From Hyalella azteca (Eukaryota > Arthropoda > Malacostraca > Amphipoda > Hyalellidae): a stretch of DNA of 64,000 nucleotides. This document shows, one piece after another, positions 13,351-25,878 of the stretch. The translations under genes were made by a program, and so were the position numbers. The stretch spans positions 62,001-126,000 of the forward strand of contig NW_025932501.1 in assembly GCF_000764305.2 (NCBI RefSeq), read 5' to 3'. Under the pieces are notes generated by a model. The model saw only the letters and a list, made by a program, of their open reading frames with translations. It was not told the DNA's origin and did not search any database. Every line of letters begins with the position of its first letter. Positions within the stretch are counted from its first letter, which is position 1.

Positions 13351-14311
13351 TTTTCAAAACTGGCTTTGGTTTGAAAAGTATACTGGCTTTTTGCCAGGTC
13401 CAAAGGGTGCTCGGCATATCTAGTATGTAACATTCGTATACGGCTGCATTACTTTGTCTATAGTCTGTTAAAAGCGTTAAAAATTAACTTAGAAAATATA
13501 AAATACGTTGCCAAAATACTTTTGAAACGGAAAATAACTGTAAATATAATTCTAATTTAGATGATTGTAGAGTAGAAAAAATTATTGGCAATTTTTTAAA
13601 TCGTTGAGATATATTTTACTCTCGACATGATCGGTTATGCTAATCATAGCTCATATGGTTGACAAAGCCGATACCAATGTAAACTTCAAAAATTAATTAA
13701 ATCAGCTATGAGTCTATAAAATAGTAGTCTGGAATTGATGAACAATATAATATGTAACGTATAAACTATTATCTCATTGCTGATCGAGATATGATGTTTC
13801 TGAGTTTGAAGTTGCAAACCCATTTTGTGCCACTCATTCTGACTCGACTATATATAGAGCCACTCATTGAAAAATACTTTTTCACCATGAAACAACTTGT
13901 TGATGGAAAGTATTTTGTTTATGATTATTAAATATTGTAAATGATGATCCATATAAATTAGCCATGACGCACACCAAGATTTGTTTTGGGGTAGGGACAT
14001 GAAACGAGTCTCTTCCATTGAAAGCTGATACTTGATGATAATGGTGCCGCTCAAAGATATTATAGCTTCATGTTACAGTCTGATCCGTGGGGTTGTATTG
14101 AGCCCGTGCATTGTGAAGGCAAGCACTCCTGAACTGAACCACTCCCTCTCTGGACCCTCCCTCATAACGAGCTCATGCCTCTAATTGACATGGGAAGCTT
14201 CGACAAACTCTGGTGGCGCTGAGGCTCTCGCGGCCACATTTTTGAAATCGATGCGCTGAGGAGCGAGGGTTGCGGGCTGCTGCAATAAGTGATGACAGGA
14301 TCAACTTATGG

Positions 14312-14426
14312 TTATAGTTGCTTGAATATTAAGCAGACAGCGTATTATATTATAGTTGCTTGAATATTGAGTGCAGACAGGGTATTATATTATAGTTGCT
14401 TGAATATTGAGTGCAAACAGCGTATG
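14312..14426. repeat. 40-bp tandem repeat, three copies
   Basis: Three copies begin TTATAGTTGCTTGAATATT at 14312, 14350 and 14390. Each continues with AGTGCAGACAGSGTATTATA or a close variant. The first copy is 38 bp through loss of two bases, and the third is cut short after AACAGCGTAT. The array ends about 30 bp before the degenerate edge of the 18-bp minisatellite next to it. Confidence 0.9.
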
Positions 14427-14554
14427 TAGCTAATGAAACGCGCTAAACTGTGTAGAGTTCAACGATATAGGCGTGTTCAACGGGGTAAAGTTCAACGGAA
14501 TGAGGAGAGTTGAACGGAGTTCAGTTTCACGAAAAAGGTGTGTTAAAAAGAGTT

Positions 14555-14698
14555 GAGTTCAACGAATGAAGTGAGTTTAACGAATGAAGTGAGTTCAACG
14601 AATGAAATGAGTTCAACGAATGAAGTGAGTTCAACGAATAAAGTGAGTTCAACGAATGAAGTGAGTTCAACGAATGAGGTGAGTTCAACGAATGAAGT
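14555..14698. repeat. 18-bp minisatellite, eight copies
   Basis: Eight consecutive 18-bp units of GAGTTCAACGAATGAAGT occupy 14555-14698, each with at most two changes. Degenerate GTTCAACG motifs continue to the left back to about 14453, as expected for decayed array edges. Because 18 is divisible by three, both strands stay open and give repeating peptides (SSTNEV on plus, HSLNSL on minus). These should not be called genes. No function is evident. Confidence 0.95.
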
Positions 14699-14769
14699 AT
14701 GTACGTTGAATGGACAGAATTTAGCATTAGGCGCGAATAAATTTAAAAAAATATTTGTCCTATGGAAAT

Positions 14770-17700
14770 GAGTGCAAAGAGTGAATTTAAATCAACGTAT
14801 GGAATGATTTAAAAAAGCTATGCGAGTTCCCAATATTAATTGAGTTATAGTAACAAATTTCATGAATATATTATTGATGAAGTTTTATATAAATATTTCC
14901 ATTCAATAGAAAATAGCACTTCCTTCTATCTCGGCTCAAGCAACACCACTCGTGAATTTCGAGACACCAGCCAGCATCCCAAACTAAACGAAACTATTAA
15001 CGGCTATTGTTATCTGACCTCAAACCACTTGTAATTAATATTCAAAAATACAGTGTATGTAGGAAGTCGACATGACGCTGTCGCTCGATTGAATTTCTGA
15101 GGGATCCATTTTACTCGCTATCTGCAGACTTATCTTATAAGCAATTTAATAAGTAAAGTTTCACTAACTATTTCGTACGATAAACTGCCTACTGTACTGT
15201 TATTGCTCGAGGTTGTCTACTTATATTTGTAATAAGTAAATGTTTTGCTAGCAGTACTCGTTGTATCTTATTCGGAAGTCACGTACTTGAAATAAAATGA
15301 ATTTAAGTATGTGTCGCGGCATTACCTAGCCGGTGAATGCGGTGGCTGAGAGGTTTTGTTGGCGCGCAATATGCGGCGAGCGCTCCAGCACTTGAGAGTG
15401 GTGTTGAGGGCACTCATGCTTATGGCCCATGCAGAGTGTGCACTCGTTTCAATTACCGCCGTATTAGGAGCGGCCAACCATTTGCCTACAAATGGTTACT
15501 AGTTATATTAACTTTATCAATTATTTATCAGTCTAAATCGTTTTCCAATATGTTCTGAATTGCAATGAACGTGATCTATGAGTTGAGATGTTAGTGTTTC
15601 TTTGTAATGGATGCATTTGCAAAGTTATTTACAAAGAATATTTCGGAGGCAGAGAGCATGGCTTCCGCCGGCTGTTGTTCTTTGCTCAAGGCTATTTATA
15701 AAAAATATTGAAAATCTAGAGTGCGATTTAATTTATATAGAGCCCGACTTTTCATGCGGAAAAATTTGGGCCTTATAATAATTTTCTCGTAAAAATTTTT
15801 CGTCTTAATCATCGAACTCTCTTTGTTCTCGTCATCAGGAAATTTCTCATCGATGGGTTGAGTCTCCGGCTCTCAACCCTTGAATTAGATCATGAGATCT
15901 TCAGAATCCTTTGAACAGGATCCTTGGATTGTTGGTTTTTGCTTTTGTCAAATTTTAAACCAATTTGAGAAGAGGCGGTGCCCATGTGTCGCCCTATTCG
16001 ACGCTTTGATGTCTCTCCATCACTGGAAGGCTTCACGTCCCACCCCTCTCTTCAATTTTTTGCAACTACCATGTCATACATGTTGTTCATAGTAGACTTT
16101 AAGGAGGAAGACTGGCCTGACAATGTTCTTTATTTAATTCTGGATGCCTGGCTTTATGTGACTGGGAAACAATATTTTTTCCTATTGGTATCAATGCATT
16201 TAATTCTTCAGTGGCCTCTTCAATCAATTTTTTAAAATTTTACTTTTATCCACTGGCTAAATTTTTACCTAATATCTGGACGCAACGCTATCATAATGAG
16301 ATAAAATTCATTTCAATGAGAACAGATATAAGTTTTAGGAAGAGCAGCGGCATGACGGAATTAAACATAAAAGTAGAGAAATTCTAATGTCGTTTGACCA
16401 GACCTGGCATTACAAGAAGCAAGTAGCAATATACCCGTTAAAATACCTCCTATCGATGCAATTTCTTCCCAGTTTTCCTAGAACGAAATCACCAAATTGA
16501 GATGAAGAGAGCGCACAAATTTCAGGACCAAGGCTCCATCCGTCCTTCCCTGGAGCAGATATCCTGCCATTGCCCTCAAAAGACCTCGTCATCGCGGTTG
16601 TCCGAACCGATTGACCCATGGATGACCAATGAAGTTTTGAGTCCAAGCTCCACTGACCAGAAGACGTCTTTTTTACGCCATTTAAATTCTTGCAGCCTCT
16701 GGCTGCGCGCGCTGGACAGAAGAAACCATATGGAAAACTTTATTTTGGAGCGATCCGAACCTGTTATTCACTTAGAAATAATGGAAAAACTGGACATTAG
16801 TTTCTTAATTGAATTGAATTGAACCTAACCGTGAAACGAGATCTTATTAACAGCTCATGAGAAATATACAGAGAAGTGCATGACAAAGTATTTATAGCCT
16901 CTCATTAATAAATAATATTGTCATCCTATTCACTGTATGAATGCAGCCACTTAATTCGAATTCAAATTATACTGAGCTCGAAAACTGCCGATGCTGAATA
17001 AGAAAGCCATGATAAATAACATAAGTCATTCAGATATGAGCGGCTGAGCTCGCACCGTGACACATCACGGCGCTCGATAACATTTCCCAGAAGAGCCACT
17101 GTGCATTAATAGCTAGAATTGCACCTTGGGAAACCCCGAGCTTTTTGCATCATTCAAGCAGCCGAACATTTTTAACGGTAGTTGACGTATTGTGACCTTA
17201 TATAGACGCTTTATACTTTCGAACTATTAACAAATTTCTGTTAGCTGGCGAAGTCAATCGCTGAGGTTGTCAGAGGTCATTCGCATCATGCAAATTATGA
17301 GAATGAATCGAACAACATTGAAAATATGCCCCTATTCATGTGACTTCTTGTCATGATACTGGCTGGAGTTAGTTCATATACTTTAGCACTCGTTGAGGCA
17401 TTTCCGAAACTTGCTCCAGTGAAAGTCAAATTGATCATTCTTTCATGAAGTGTTCCCTGTCCACAATCCGCTGGTGAGGTGGTGAACCACGAGCTTCCCG
17501 TGAGACCACATTTGCGATGCATCGATACCTCCCAGTGGCGGCGCGCCTGAAGACCGTTCTAATTTGGCATCAAATTTGGCATGGCGGTATCAAACGGCCG
17601 TTGTCCCTGGAGTGTTGTTGTTGAAACCCAAGACAATTGGATGAACGCCACACTGCTGAGGGGAAGCTAAATCCTGCATGATCTTAGAGCCGGCATCTTC

Positions 17701-17940
17701 TGCTCATCCCTGGCAGAAAATTGTGGTTGGGATACAGGTGATCACTGGCAGAATCTCACAGTATCTCAATCTCAGCACTATCGATGTCACGAAACTGTAA
17801 CTCAGAAATATAACTGTAAATAATTAATTTTTGATAAAAATTATATTCTTTACAGTAATTTCTGATTAGTACTAGAAAAATTGCTATCAATAAATCATAG
17901 ACAATTTAACTGTTATTATTCCATAATAAGCCCAAAAAAT
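14770..17940. other. No recognisable gene
   Basis: Mostly AT-rich unique sequence. A GC-richer stretch at about 15334-15475 contains a 73-codon frame with no family resemblance. The plus-strand frame at 16502-16822 (106 codons) and the minus-strand frame at 16410-16646 overlap each other and show no motif. Nothing resembling an RNA gene or inverted-repeat element was seen. Confidence 0.5.
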
Positions 17941-17947
17941 TAATATG

Positions 17948-18110
17948 TAATTGGCTTTCGTATTGACCTTCAAATGTATGAAGTATAAAAATTTATCGGA
18001 CTGTTAAACTTCTGGCCACATTATTTTTGTATCATAATTGGCCTTCGTGTTGACTATCGAATTTACGAAGAAAGAAAAATTATCGGAGTGATAAATTCTG
18101 TCCTATTATT
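17948..18110. repeat. 87-bp tandem duplication
   Basis: TAATTGGCYTTCGTRTTGAC starts at 17948 and again at 18035. The two copies share an ordered series of blocks, including ATTATCGGA and TTCTGKCC, through about 18110. Divergence is roughly 20-25 percent by eye, so the duplication is old. Confidence 0.7.
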
Positions 18111-18246
18111 ATCATATTCACCGTGGGTCCGAAAATACGGTCATAGGCTAGGAGTAGACCTTCTATTGATCAGCGTTCGCTGAAATAGACTTGTATAAAT
18201 TATGGCGGCTCCCGCACGCAGGCTGGGCTGCTTAACAGGATCAGCG

Positions 18247-18355
18247 AGGGGGACTTGTGCCGCTCAAGCCTGTAAAAGTCCTTAGGGAGGACTTGCCATC
18301 TACAGTCCCTGGGGACTTGCGGGGCTCGGGATCACCAAGGCGGGGACTTGCCCTC
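18247..18355. repeat. Short GGGGACTTGC motif cluster
   Basis: Four near-copies of GGGGACTTGC (at about 18250, 18286, 18311 and 18342) occur at irregular 25-37 bp spacing in a GC-richer patch. They lie about 190 bp left of the first MITE-like element. They may be the remains of a short tandem repeat or chance. I assign no function. Confidence 0.4.
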
Positions 18356-18540
18356 AAATGCTTGCTTAATGTCAGGTTTGGCCCGGGACAATAAGTCGAG
18401 TTCTACAAGTCTCTGAAATGAAGGACGATAATTTAGCGAGATGGAGGAGGTTGATTAATTATAATCAATTTTTTGCAGTCATTTGAGCCCGCGTGTAGAT
18501 TTGAATTTCTATCTGAATAAAATAAGATGGTTTTATATAT

Positions 18541-18852
18541 ATCGTGCCGAAATCGTGGAATTGCCGATTCTATGGAATCGGCAGCTAGTTTGCCGATTCT
18601 GTAGAATCAGCATTTCTATACTATAGGAATCTAGGGTTAAGCCAGTCAGCCAAGTTATTTTTTTTAATATTTTGATATGTATGAACTTGACCGAGCTTGA
18701 CCTAACTTTTTCTAACTCTAACTGTCGATTTATGTCCTTACTCTAACTTTAACGTCCGATTTTCTGAATCAGTAACGAAATGCTGATTCTACAGATTCGG
18801 CAAACTGGCTAACGATTCCACAGAATGGGCATGTACGCCATTTAGGCACGAC
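18541..18852 (+). mobile_element. MITE-like inverted-repeat element, copy 1
   Basis: The element starts at CGTGCCGAAATCG (18543) and ends with TTTAGGCACGAC (18852). The right end, reverse-complemented, aligns with the left end over about 75-80 bp, through the blocks CGTGCC, GATTCTRTGGAATCG, AGTTTGCCGA and CTGTAGAATCAGCATTTC. Each terminus therefore includes an internal palindrome (GCCGATTC, a 4-base centre, GAATCGGC on the left). The core of about 155 bp is non-coding and rich in CTAACT motifs. The element sits in AT-rich DNA with ATAT next to both ends, consistent with but not proving a short AT target duplication. No transposase is present, so it would depend on an autonomous relative elsewhere. 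A diverged copy in reverse orientation lies at 54787-55108. The superfamily is not determined. Confidence 0.8.
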
Positions 18853-21800
18853 ATATGGAACTTTAGCTTGCTTGAAACAATGACGAATTATACAACAAAT
18901 GAAAGCGCATCGAGAGAAGCAAGAACTTAATGTTAATGGCAGTATAATAAATCATGCAATACTCGATGGCGGAATAATTGAATTGATGAGTTTAACCCTA
19001 AATGGTAGATATGAATCTCCACCCGGAATAAGTGCCACGTTCAAGTTTGTGTTTGAGGCTCCGTTATCATGGCTCTGTCAATCACTAATAATTATAATCA
19101 TCCGCCAATCGTTCCACACGTATAGCTGCAACCTTGTCATTGCTCTAGCACTAATTAAAAGAGGAGCTTCTGGTAATAAAGAGTATTCCGGACGCAAAGA
19201 ATTCACGCTCCTCCATTTTGTAAACCACAACTTAGAATTTGTCTCCAAGTAATATAAATTTCTTGTGGATCTCAATGAAACATTGCAGTTTGCTTGTCTT
19301 ATATTTACATTTTTCAATTTTGCGCAGTATAAAATATCTTGCCCATTGAGACCTTCCTTCTAGCGAAGGTTTTTATCTTTGTAAGTATCTGACTTGACTT
19401 TCATATTAGGTAAGAGTTGATTGCAGATTCGCTAAATGCTTAATGAGTTTAATGCCAGCGTTAGACCGTTCCCGTCTATCTTCTAATGGTCATAATAATG
19501 TCAATAGAATAAAATAATAACAATTATTTCAATCTGCACAATGTTTCCCAGTGAATGTTTGCAAGTTGTTTCTTTACACAACACAGTTTGAGTGCACTTC
19601 AATGCATGACTTCGTCTGCAAATCTTCACAGGATGATCCAGAAATAACCAAACTGCAGATATAGTTGTCCAGCCTCGATGTCCAGGAGAATCAAACGAGA
19701 TTATAAGCATCGAGTATACAATCAATATTCTTAGGGATTCAAATAGAAGTCAGTACAACCATTTAAGGTTTAGATAAAGCTGAATGTTGTTAATGTCAAT
19801 GGTATAAGAGTGCTAGACTTGTCATCGTTCTACGGAGAAGAGAAGGAGATGCCTGTCGTGTGTTATAGGCGGTAGACTCTTGCTGGGTCAATCGTTAGGT
19901 GTAAATATTTATGAAAATATATTCCATGCGTATAATGTTATGTTAGGGTGTAATCTGTATTCATGTATGTACAAATCAATAGTGTGTAAAATTTACTGTT
20001 TGTTTCTTTTTGTATTCTTTCTTTATTTTACAGTTAAACTTTGCAGAAAACCTAAAAGTGAGCTCTTATTCGGACTACAAACTTACACTTGTAACCTCCA
20101 CACGTACTATTAAAGTTTGTCTACGTACTATTGAAAAACTTGTTTATACCTCGGAGCTTTCGGGAAAGTGTGGCATTTAATAGGTCAGGAGAAAAATCGT
20201 GAGTCGTAATTGAATATTAACAGAGTGCTTGGGCTTGGCTGACATTATTATTAAGGATTTAGCCCACAACAATATAAAACCGTGAGTACAAAGTTCGAGT
20301 TCTCGAATCGAGGTGGTTTGTTCGCTAGACTCAGCCTACATATAGAAGCTAGAAATTAATTTGCTAAAAAGATCCGTTTTGCATGCGCTTAACATCGATG
20401 CAGTCGTGCATGTATTCATATAGGGACTGTACCGTGCAAACATGTGTCGCCAGCACTCACGCTTGCGCGTCCACAATGGCAGGACAGGTGTTACATTAGC
20501 TTCCTGAGACTCGATTACTGATGGTCCAGATTACGAATCTCATCAAAAGACGCGTAAGCGACGCCAGTGCGAGACGCTATCGCTTCATCTAGGCTTTTGT
20601 GCTTCGCTGGAGCAGGGTGATGTATCTCTTTTGAGAGCAGTCTAGATCAGGGGCCTAATCATGCTATTATAGGCTTGTCGATTATTGAGTATTGGAAAAA
20701 GTGTTGCTCAGAATCAATCTGCCTTTAAAAGATGTTATCGGCAGGGTCATTAGATTAACTCGTTCTTTTTTGTTCATATGTATGGGTAGGATAATTTTAC
20801 TATTTCATAATACTTGAAATTTTAAAATAAATTTCATCAGTGATGAAAACTGATCGGCAGGAAATTGATCATTAATCTCTAGATTCTTGTTTAGAAATGG
20901 CGAGCAAAAGATTTAAGACTTGTAACATTTTCGGTTCATCAAAACGAAAATTAGAATTTTATGCAATGATTTACATGCTTTCCTTTCTGTATATTTTAAT
21001 TTCATAATTACTGCTTTTCAATAAAATTTATTACCACGTAATGGATAGTTGAACATACAGGTTCTGGGTTCTGAAATAATTTATGAAAAAAAAGTTTTTA
21101 TTTGTTAATATTCGGAGTAGATTATCGGTAGCCTTTCATCGTCCGATAAACACCGCTGGTCAGTCGAAAGCTTGGATTTCCCATTGCACTGCTCATGAAG
21201 AGATCAAATCGATTTAATGCGCTTGATGTCTTTGACAATTTTATTGTCTAAATGCATGTCGCTCGCATTCACTTCCTGCAGGTGTTCGAACGATGTTTTT
21301 TTTAAATTTTTTCTTATCTGATACAGAGCGTACGATGGTGAATGATACCAAATTTATTGTATTCAACAATAATATAGTTTTATGTAATTATCTTTTGTAT
21401 CGCAAGAGTACAATTGCTTAATTTAAAACTATTTTTCATCTCTGTGAACTGTGTTCATTCGAATTTTGCTAGGATAAAAAATAACTTATTATCCAAATTA
21501 AGTTATCGTTCTTGGATTATTTTATTTTCCAATTGCTTGGCCTGGAACATGTAATTTTCACGCATTGCTAGCACACATGGGAGGCTCTGGTGGCACAGCG
21601 ATTTTAAAGTTATGAAGAAAGCTGCAATTTAAAGCTCTTCATTTAGTGAGAGTGAGAGATGAAATGACTCTATGGAAGAGCCTTTTGTCAGACAGATTTA
21701 AACGTAGGGAGAAGAGCTGAGCCCTTGTAGTGCCTGCAGGGCAATTAAACAATCAAGTGATGGCAGCCAGAAACAAAGATTGCTCTGTCATTATACATAC

Positions 21801-24205
21801 CACCTCGTATGGTCGACCTCCCTTTTCAATCATGGTTATATTGATTTTAATATATTTAATTTTGTGATATTTCTGCGAAGTCCACTGATCAATGGAAAGC
21901 CTTTTGACCGTCCAATCCTTATAGGTTACCTAGGACCTATTTGCATTCTAGGATCACTGATGCAAATACCAGAATTTGAGATAATCGTCTTTACTTATAA
22001 TGCATTAGAATTTGCAAAAAATGTGATTGTTGCTAAAAAAATATCAATTAGCAGAAACATCTACGCAGTCCTGAAAAAAAAAAATCAAAAGCTTGTTACA
22101 CTTGGGCTACATATGCAGGAGTTTTAAAATACGCATGCATGGAACGATGGTGCCCAATTACAGGAGATAGCGAAGGTCTTTTGTAGTGCGTGCCTCGCTC
22201 CTCTTCTTCTTGATGACAACCAAAACAATGGAGCAGCAAAGCCAAACTCCAACTTGGACAAAGACATTCATGTGTATGATTGCCTACTCGCTCAGAAATT
22301 ATAAAAAAATAGCTTGGCTTTACCATGAAGCGTACAGCAAAATGCTGCGGTTTTAACTCCGCTATTGAAAACTTTTTAATTCAATAGATAAATACGCCGT
22401 ATGTAATTATAAAATCATAGAAATTTATTTAATTACAAGACTGTGTTTTACTTGACTATTTCTCATCATTCGCAAAATATCACAAAATATAAAAGATTTC
22501 TATTCAGCTGCGGGTGTAGAATTCAGAATGCATAATAGCTTAATCAAATGTGTTCGGGTTTGCTGAGAAAAGAATCTGATAGCAATACTTGAGAAGAGTT
22601 CATCGGCAATTTTTATTTACACTGAAGTTATGCTTGATTGATATGTAATGCTTGATCAATATGCTTGATCAATAACAGAGGAAGCTCCTTTCACCGATTG
22701 TGACTCTAATAGGAATAAAAAAAATCAACCTACGAACTGATTAGACATCTCCGTTGAAAATCAAATCCTATCTTAGTACAAAATATTTTGCTCGGGATAT
22801 TTGATTATTTAAAACACAATAATACATGAATTATTGTACAATAATTTTCAGTAAAATGTAAGGCCTGACCATTCCCATTCGAGATGGGCGGTGCCATATA
22901 TGTCTTAACAGAGTTTTTATATATAGGGATTTTTTAAATATACCGAGAGGCCAAAACCGCACAGTTGGGTTTATTTATCTTCTTTTAAACAAGCAGAACG
23001 ACTGTGAATAAATTAACTTATTTCCGTAGTCATTGCCTACATTCATATATTTATTGATTTTTTTATGTTTAATTCAGGTTATTTAGTTAATGTTCTTAGT
23101 TTAATCAGCTACAAGTTATCATCGTGAATTATAGACTTGGGTTTGTTCGAACCATGCGATCAATTGAGTCTCTCAGTCTTAGTCCACCTAAGACTTGAAC
23201 ATGCAGAGTCCTTCATGTTCAAGATCACAAAATTCTGATGTAGTGCGCTCAGTTGAAACACGTTCTTCACAAGCAGTAGAATTCTCATTGGCGAACAGTG
23301 GTCAGTTATTTGACTGCGTTAATTTGTTCATGGTAATGGTATCGCTTGGGGCAAAGATGACGAGGAAAGACGACTGCACCGCACTTCATTTAAGTAGAGT
23401 TATTGCTTGGGAATAATGGCTGAACTATCCTGCACCGGGCTCGAGTAGGATTTACTGCTAGGCCTGCTGCTGATGAGATAACAATTTTAGTGCGTGTATA
23501 GGCACACAATTTCTTTCCAAAATTGCCAGCATTAACACGCAAGAATGTTCTCTTAATGGCCTCTGCGCCCATAAACTTGACCTGTTGCGCTCTGTTGTTC
23601 TTCAGTTGGACCATCACTCGCCAAATCATGACTCGCAGCAAGTTTATACTCTGTGCCCTGCCACTGCTCTGGCAGTAATGCCTTGTTCGGCTAATGACAT
23701 TACTCAGAAGTATAACTCGTTTGTGTTATTACCTCTTCCAAACCACCTACATTCATTTTGTAGCTACATTTTCACCAGGACATATTCACCACAGCGTTAT
23801 AACATCCCAATGCTTTCACTGACAATTCATTTATTTCATTCCTTATCAGACTGCATAAGAATAACAATAGCTACACTCGGTATGATTAAAACGCTGTGAA
23901 ATTATGTAGACTGACAAAAGTTAAATGATTTGGACAAATTTTGATGAAATTTTAACGAACGATTATTCTGATATGCTTGGGGGCACAATACCCCAAACAT
24001 GCGATATTGTTACGCAATAAATGGATTGCTATCCTTAAAAAAGTAAGCATTCAATAACAAAACGCTTCACGTATTAAATCAAAGTCTCAGCACTTGCTTC
24101 CAGACGTAACTCCGCAAGTAATTGTATTGGAATTTCCTAAATTTTTTTTAGCTTTGAAGAGACGCTCGTGTTACAAGCCTAATACTTACGATGAGACTGT
24201 GCAAC
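18853..24205. other. No recognisable gene
   Basis: Frames of up to about 117 codons (for example 18899-19252 plus and 21780-22127 plus) lack recognisable motifs and are not supported by a neighbouring exon structure I can see. Short duplications of TGCTTGATCAAT occur at 22631-22675. No RNA gene was identified. Confidence 0.5.
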
Positions 24206-24210
24206 TGGCT

Positions 24211-24630
24211 GCACTCTCCCCTTGCACCTGCTCTCTACCGTGCACCTGCTCTCTACCGTGCACCTGCTCTCTACCGTGCACCTGCACTAAACTCCTGTAC
24301 TTGCACTTTACCCGAGCACCTGCTCTCGTACCGGTCACCTGAACTCTTCCCGTGCACCTGAACTCTTCCCGGGCACCTGAACCATCACCGTACACCTGCA
24401 CTCTTCCCGTGCACCTGCACGCTTCCCGTGCACCTGCACTCTTCCCGTGCACTTGCTCTCTACCCGTCCACCTGCACTCAACTCGTGTACTTGCACTCTA
24501 CTCGTGTACTTGCACTCTACCAGTGCACCTGCACTCTTACCGTGCACCTGCACTCTTCCCGTGCACCTGCACTCTTCCCGTGCACCTGCACTCTCCCCGC
24601 GTGCCTGCACTCTACTCGTGCACCTGCACT
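24211..24630. repeat. 18/19-bp minisatellite, about 22 units
   Basis: About 22 consecutive units share the consensus CACTCTTCCCGTGCACCTG (19 bp). Three units at the left end are an 18-bp variant, CTCTCTACCGTGCACCTG. Most units carry the palindrome GTGCAC. Variant units (CGTGTACTTG, CGGGCACCTG, CGTACACCTG) are interspersed. Frames across the array stay open in several phases on both strands, up to 145 codons on plus at 24352-24789, and encode cyclic Cys/Thr/His/Leu-rich or Gly/Arg/Glu-rich peptides. Because 19 is not divisible by three, the phase rotates from unit to unit, which argues against protein-level selection. I treat all these frames as artefacts of the array. Confidence 0.95.
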
Positions 24631-24639
24631 CATATCAAG

Positions 24640-25875
24640 CTCCTAAACTCATCTTGTTTAATTACATTTTTCTCTCACACCCGCACCCATTCTTCCCGCA
24701 TATGTGCACCCCATGAATCTCCCAGCCGTGTAGAAAAAATGATGACTCTAAATTATTCCTTCCAGCTGTTATTGAATTTATTATATTGAATATTAATAAT
24801 TGATTGAGGAGTGCGGAGACACTGGGAAAAAGTGGGTCAAGGGTTTGCTTAAATCATTTGCTCCCAAGAGAAAGACTTGTGAGCAGCTAATTATAATAAG
24901 GCTCTTAATAACTTGTACAATAATATTGAGATCTGAGAAATGGGGAGAGCACGTTACGACGCTGTCTGTGTTGGACTCCTCAGTTATGCCGGCAAGTTAT
25001 GATTGCCCGCAAAATAAATGACTTCCGCCAAAGGAATTCAGTGCCTCATTAAAGCGAATAATTACTACTAATGAAATACTCGACGCACATGGCCACGAGC
25101 CCGACATAATTGTTGGGTCTCGCCACGGTGATTAAGTAGCCTTTAATAATCAAAACAATTTCGACTAATTTTTCTCGGGCTCTTTAAATGTACATGGCTC
25201 TCAAATTTAAGGACGTGCCATTTGAACTATTCAAGTGATCAACATAATGCAAATATCCTAGTTTCGATCCCCTGAAGTATCTCCCGCGCGATGTGATCAA
25301 AATTCTTGACAATAAATTATTACCGGGGCACGGGTTCGCTCCCCCGGGTCTGTCACCAGCCGCCGTGTGCCTCACGAGGCGAACCTTTTCAACATACTGT
25401 AGGTTAAAAAAATTTTATTTCACTGCCGTTTCGTAGTTGTCATTATTAAGAAATTTTTCATGTCAAAGAATATCCAGTACGTTGCTACTGTGCATGAAAA
25501 TGTTAGCTCGAGCCTTATTGTCTTGGTCTAGGATATTTTAGAATAACAGAATAGAACTCTCTGCTTGAATGTGAGTCTCCGTTAATGAGAAAGTGATCAA
25601 TACGATATTTTTGATAAAACCAATGTCTCATTCATTTTCAAATTATCGGCGATCTTTAGTATATAAATCAGAAGACTAGAAATATTTTCAATTATTATTT
25701 CACCCATGAGATGATTTTGGTTGCGATTGTGGAATTGAATATGATCCTTAATTCAAATAATTTAGTTAGATGTATTGATCAGTGCATAGGAGTTTGGTCA
25801 CGCACTGAATAAGGTACCAAGAAAGAGCTTGCAATATCCACAACCTCATGCAAGGGCCAATACCGGTAAAGGCAG
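24640..25875. other. No recognisable gene
   Basis: Ordinary AT-rich DNA. A GC-rich spot at 25324-25375 contains ACCGGGG and CCCCGGGT flanking GGGTTCG, superficially like a tRNA T-arm, but no cloverleaf can be built from it. Confidence 0.5.
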
Positions 25876-25878
25876 CTG

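Noticed and set aside
14527..14771. Repetitive open frames (SSTNEV on plus, HSLNSL on minus)
   Set aside because: An 18-bp unit keeps all three phases constant, so open frames are automatic. No start context or flanking exon supports a gene.
24352..24789. 145-codon plus-strand frame and several long overlapping frames on both strands at 24.2-24.7 kb
   Set aside because: They are produced by the 18/19-bp minisatellite, whose phase rotates from unit to unit. The cyclic peptide has no domain and the frame ends soon after the array.
25321..25380. Possible tRNA or T-arm at the GGGTTCGCTCCC motif
   Set aside because: No 5-bp T-stem, anticodon arm or acceptor stem can be built around it.
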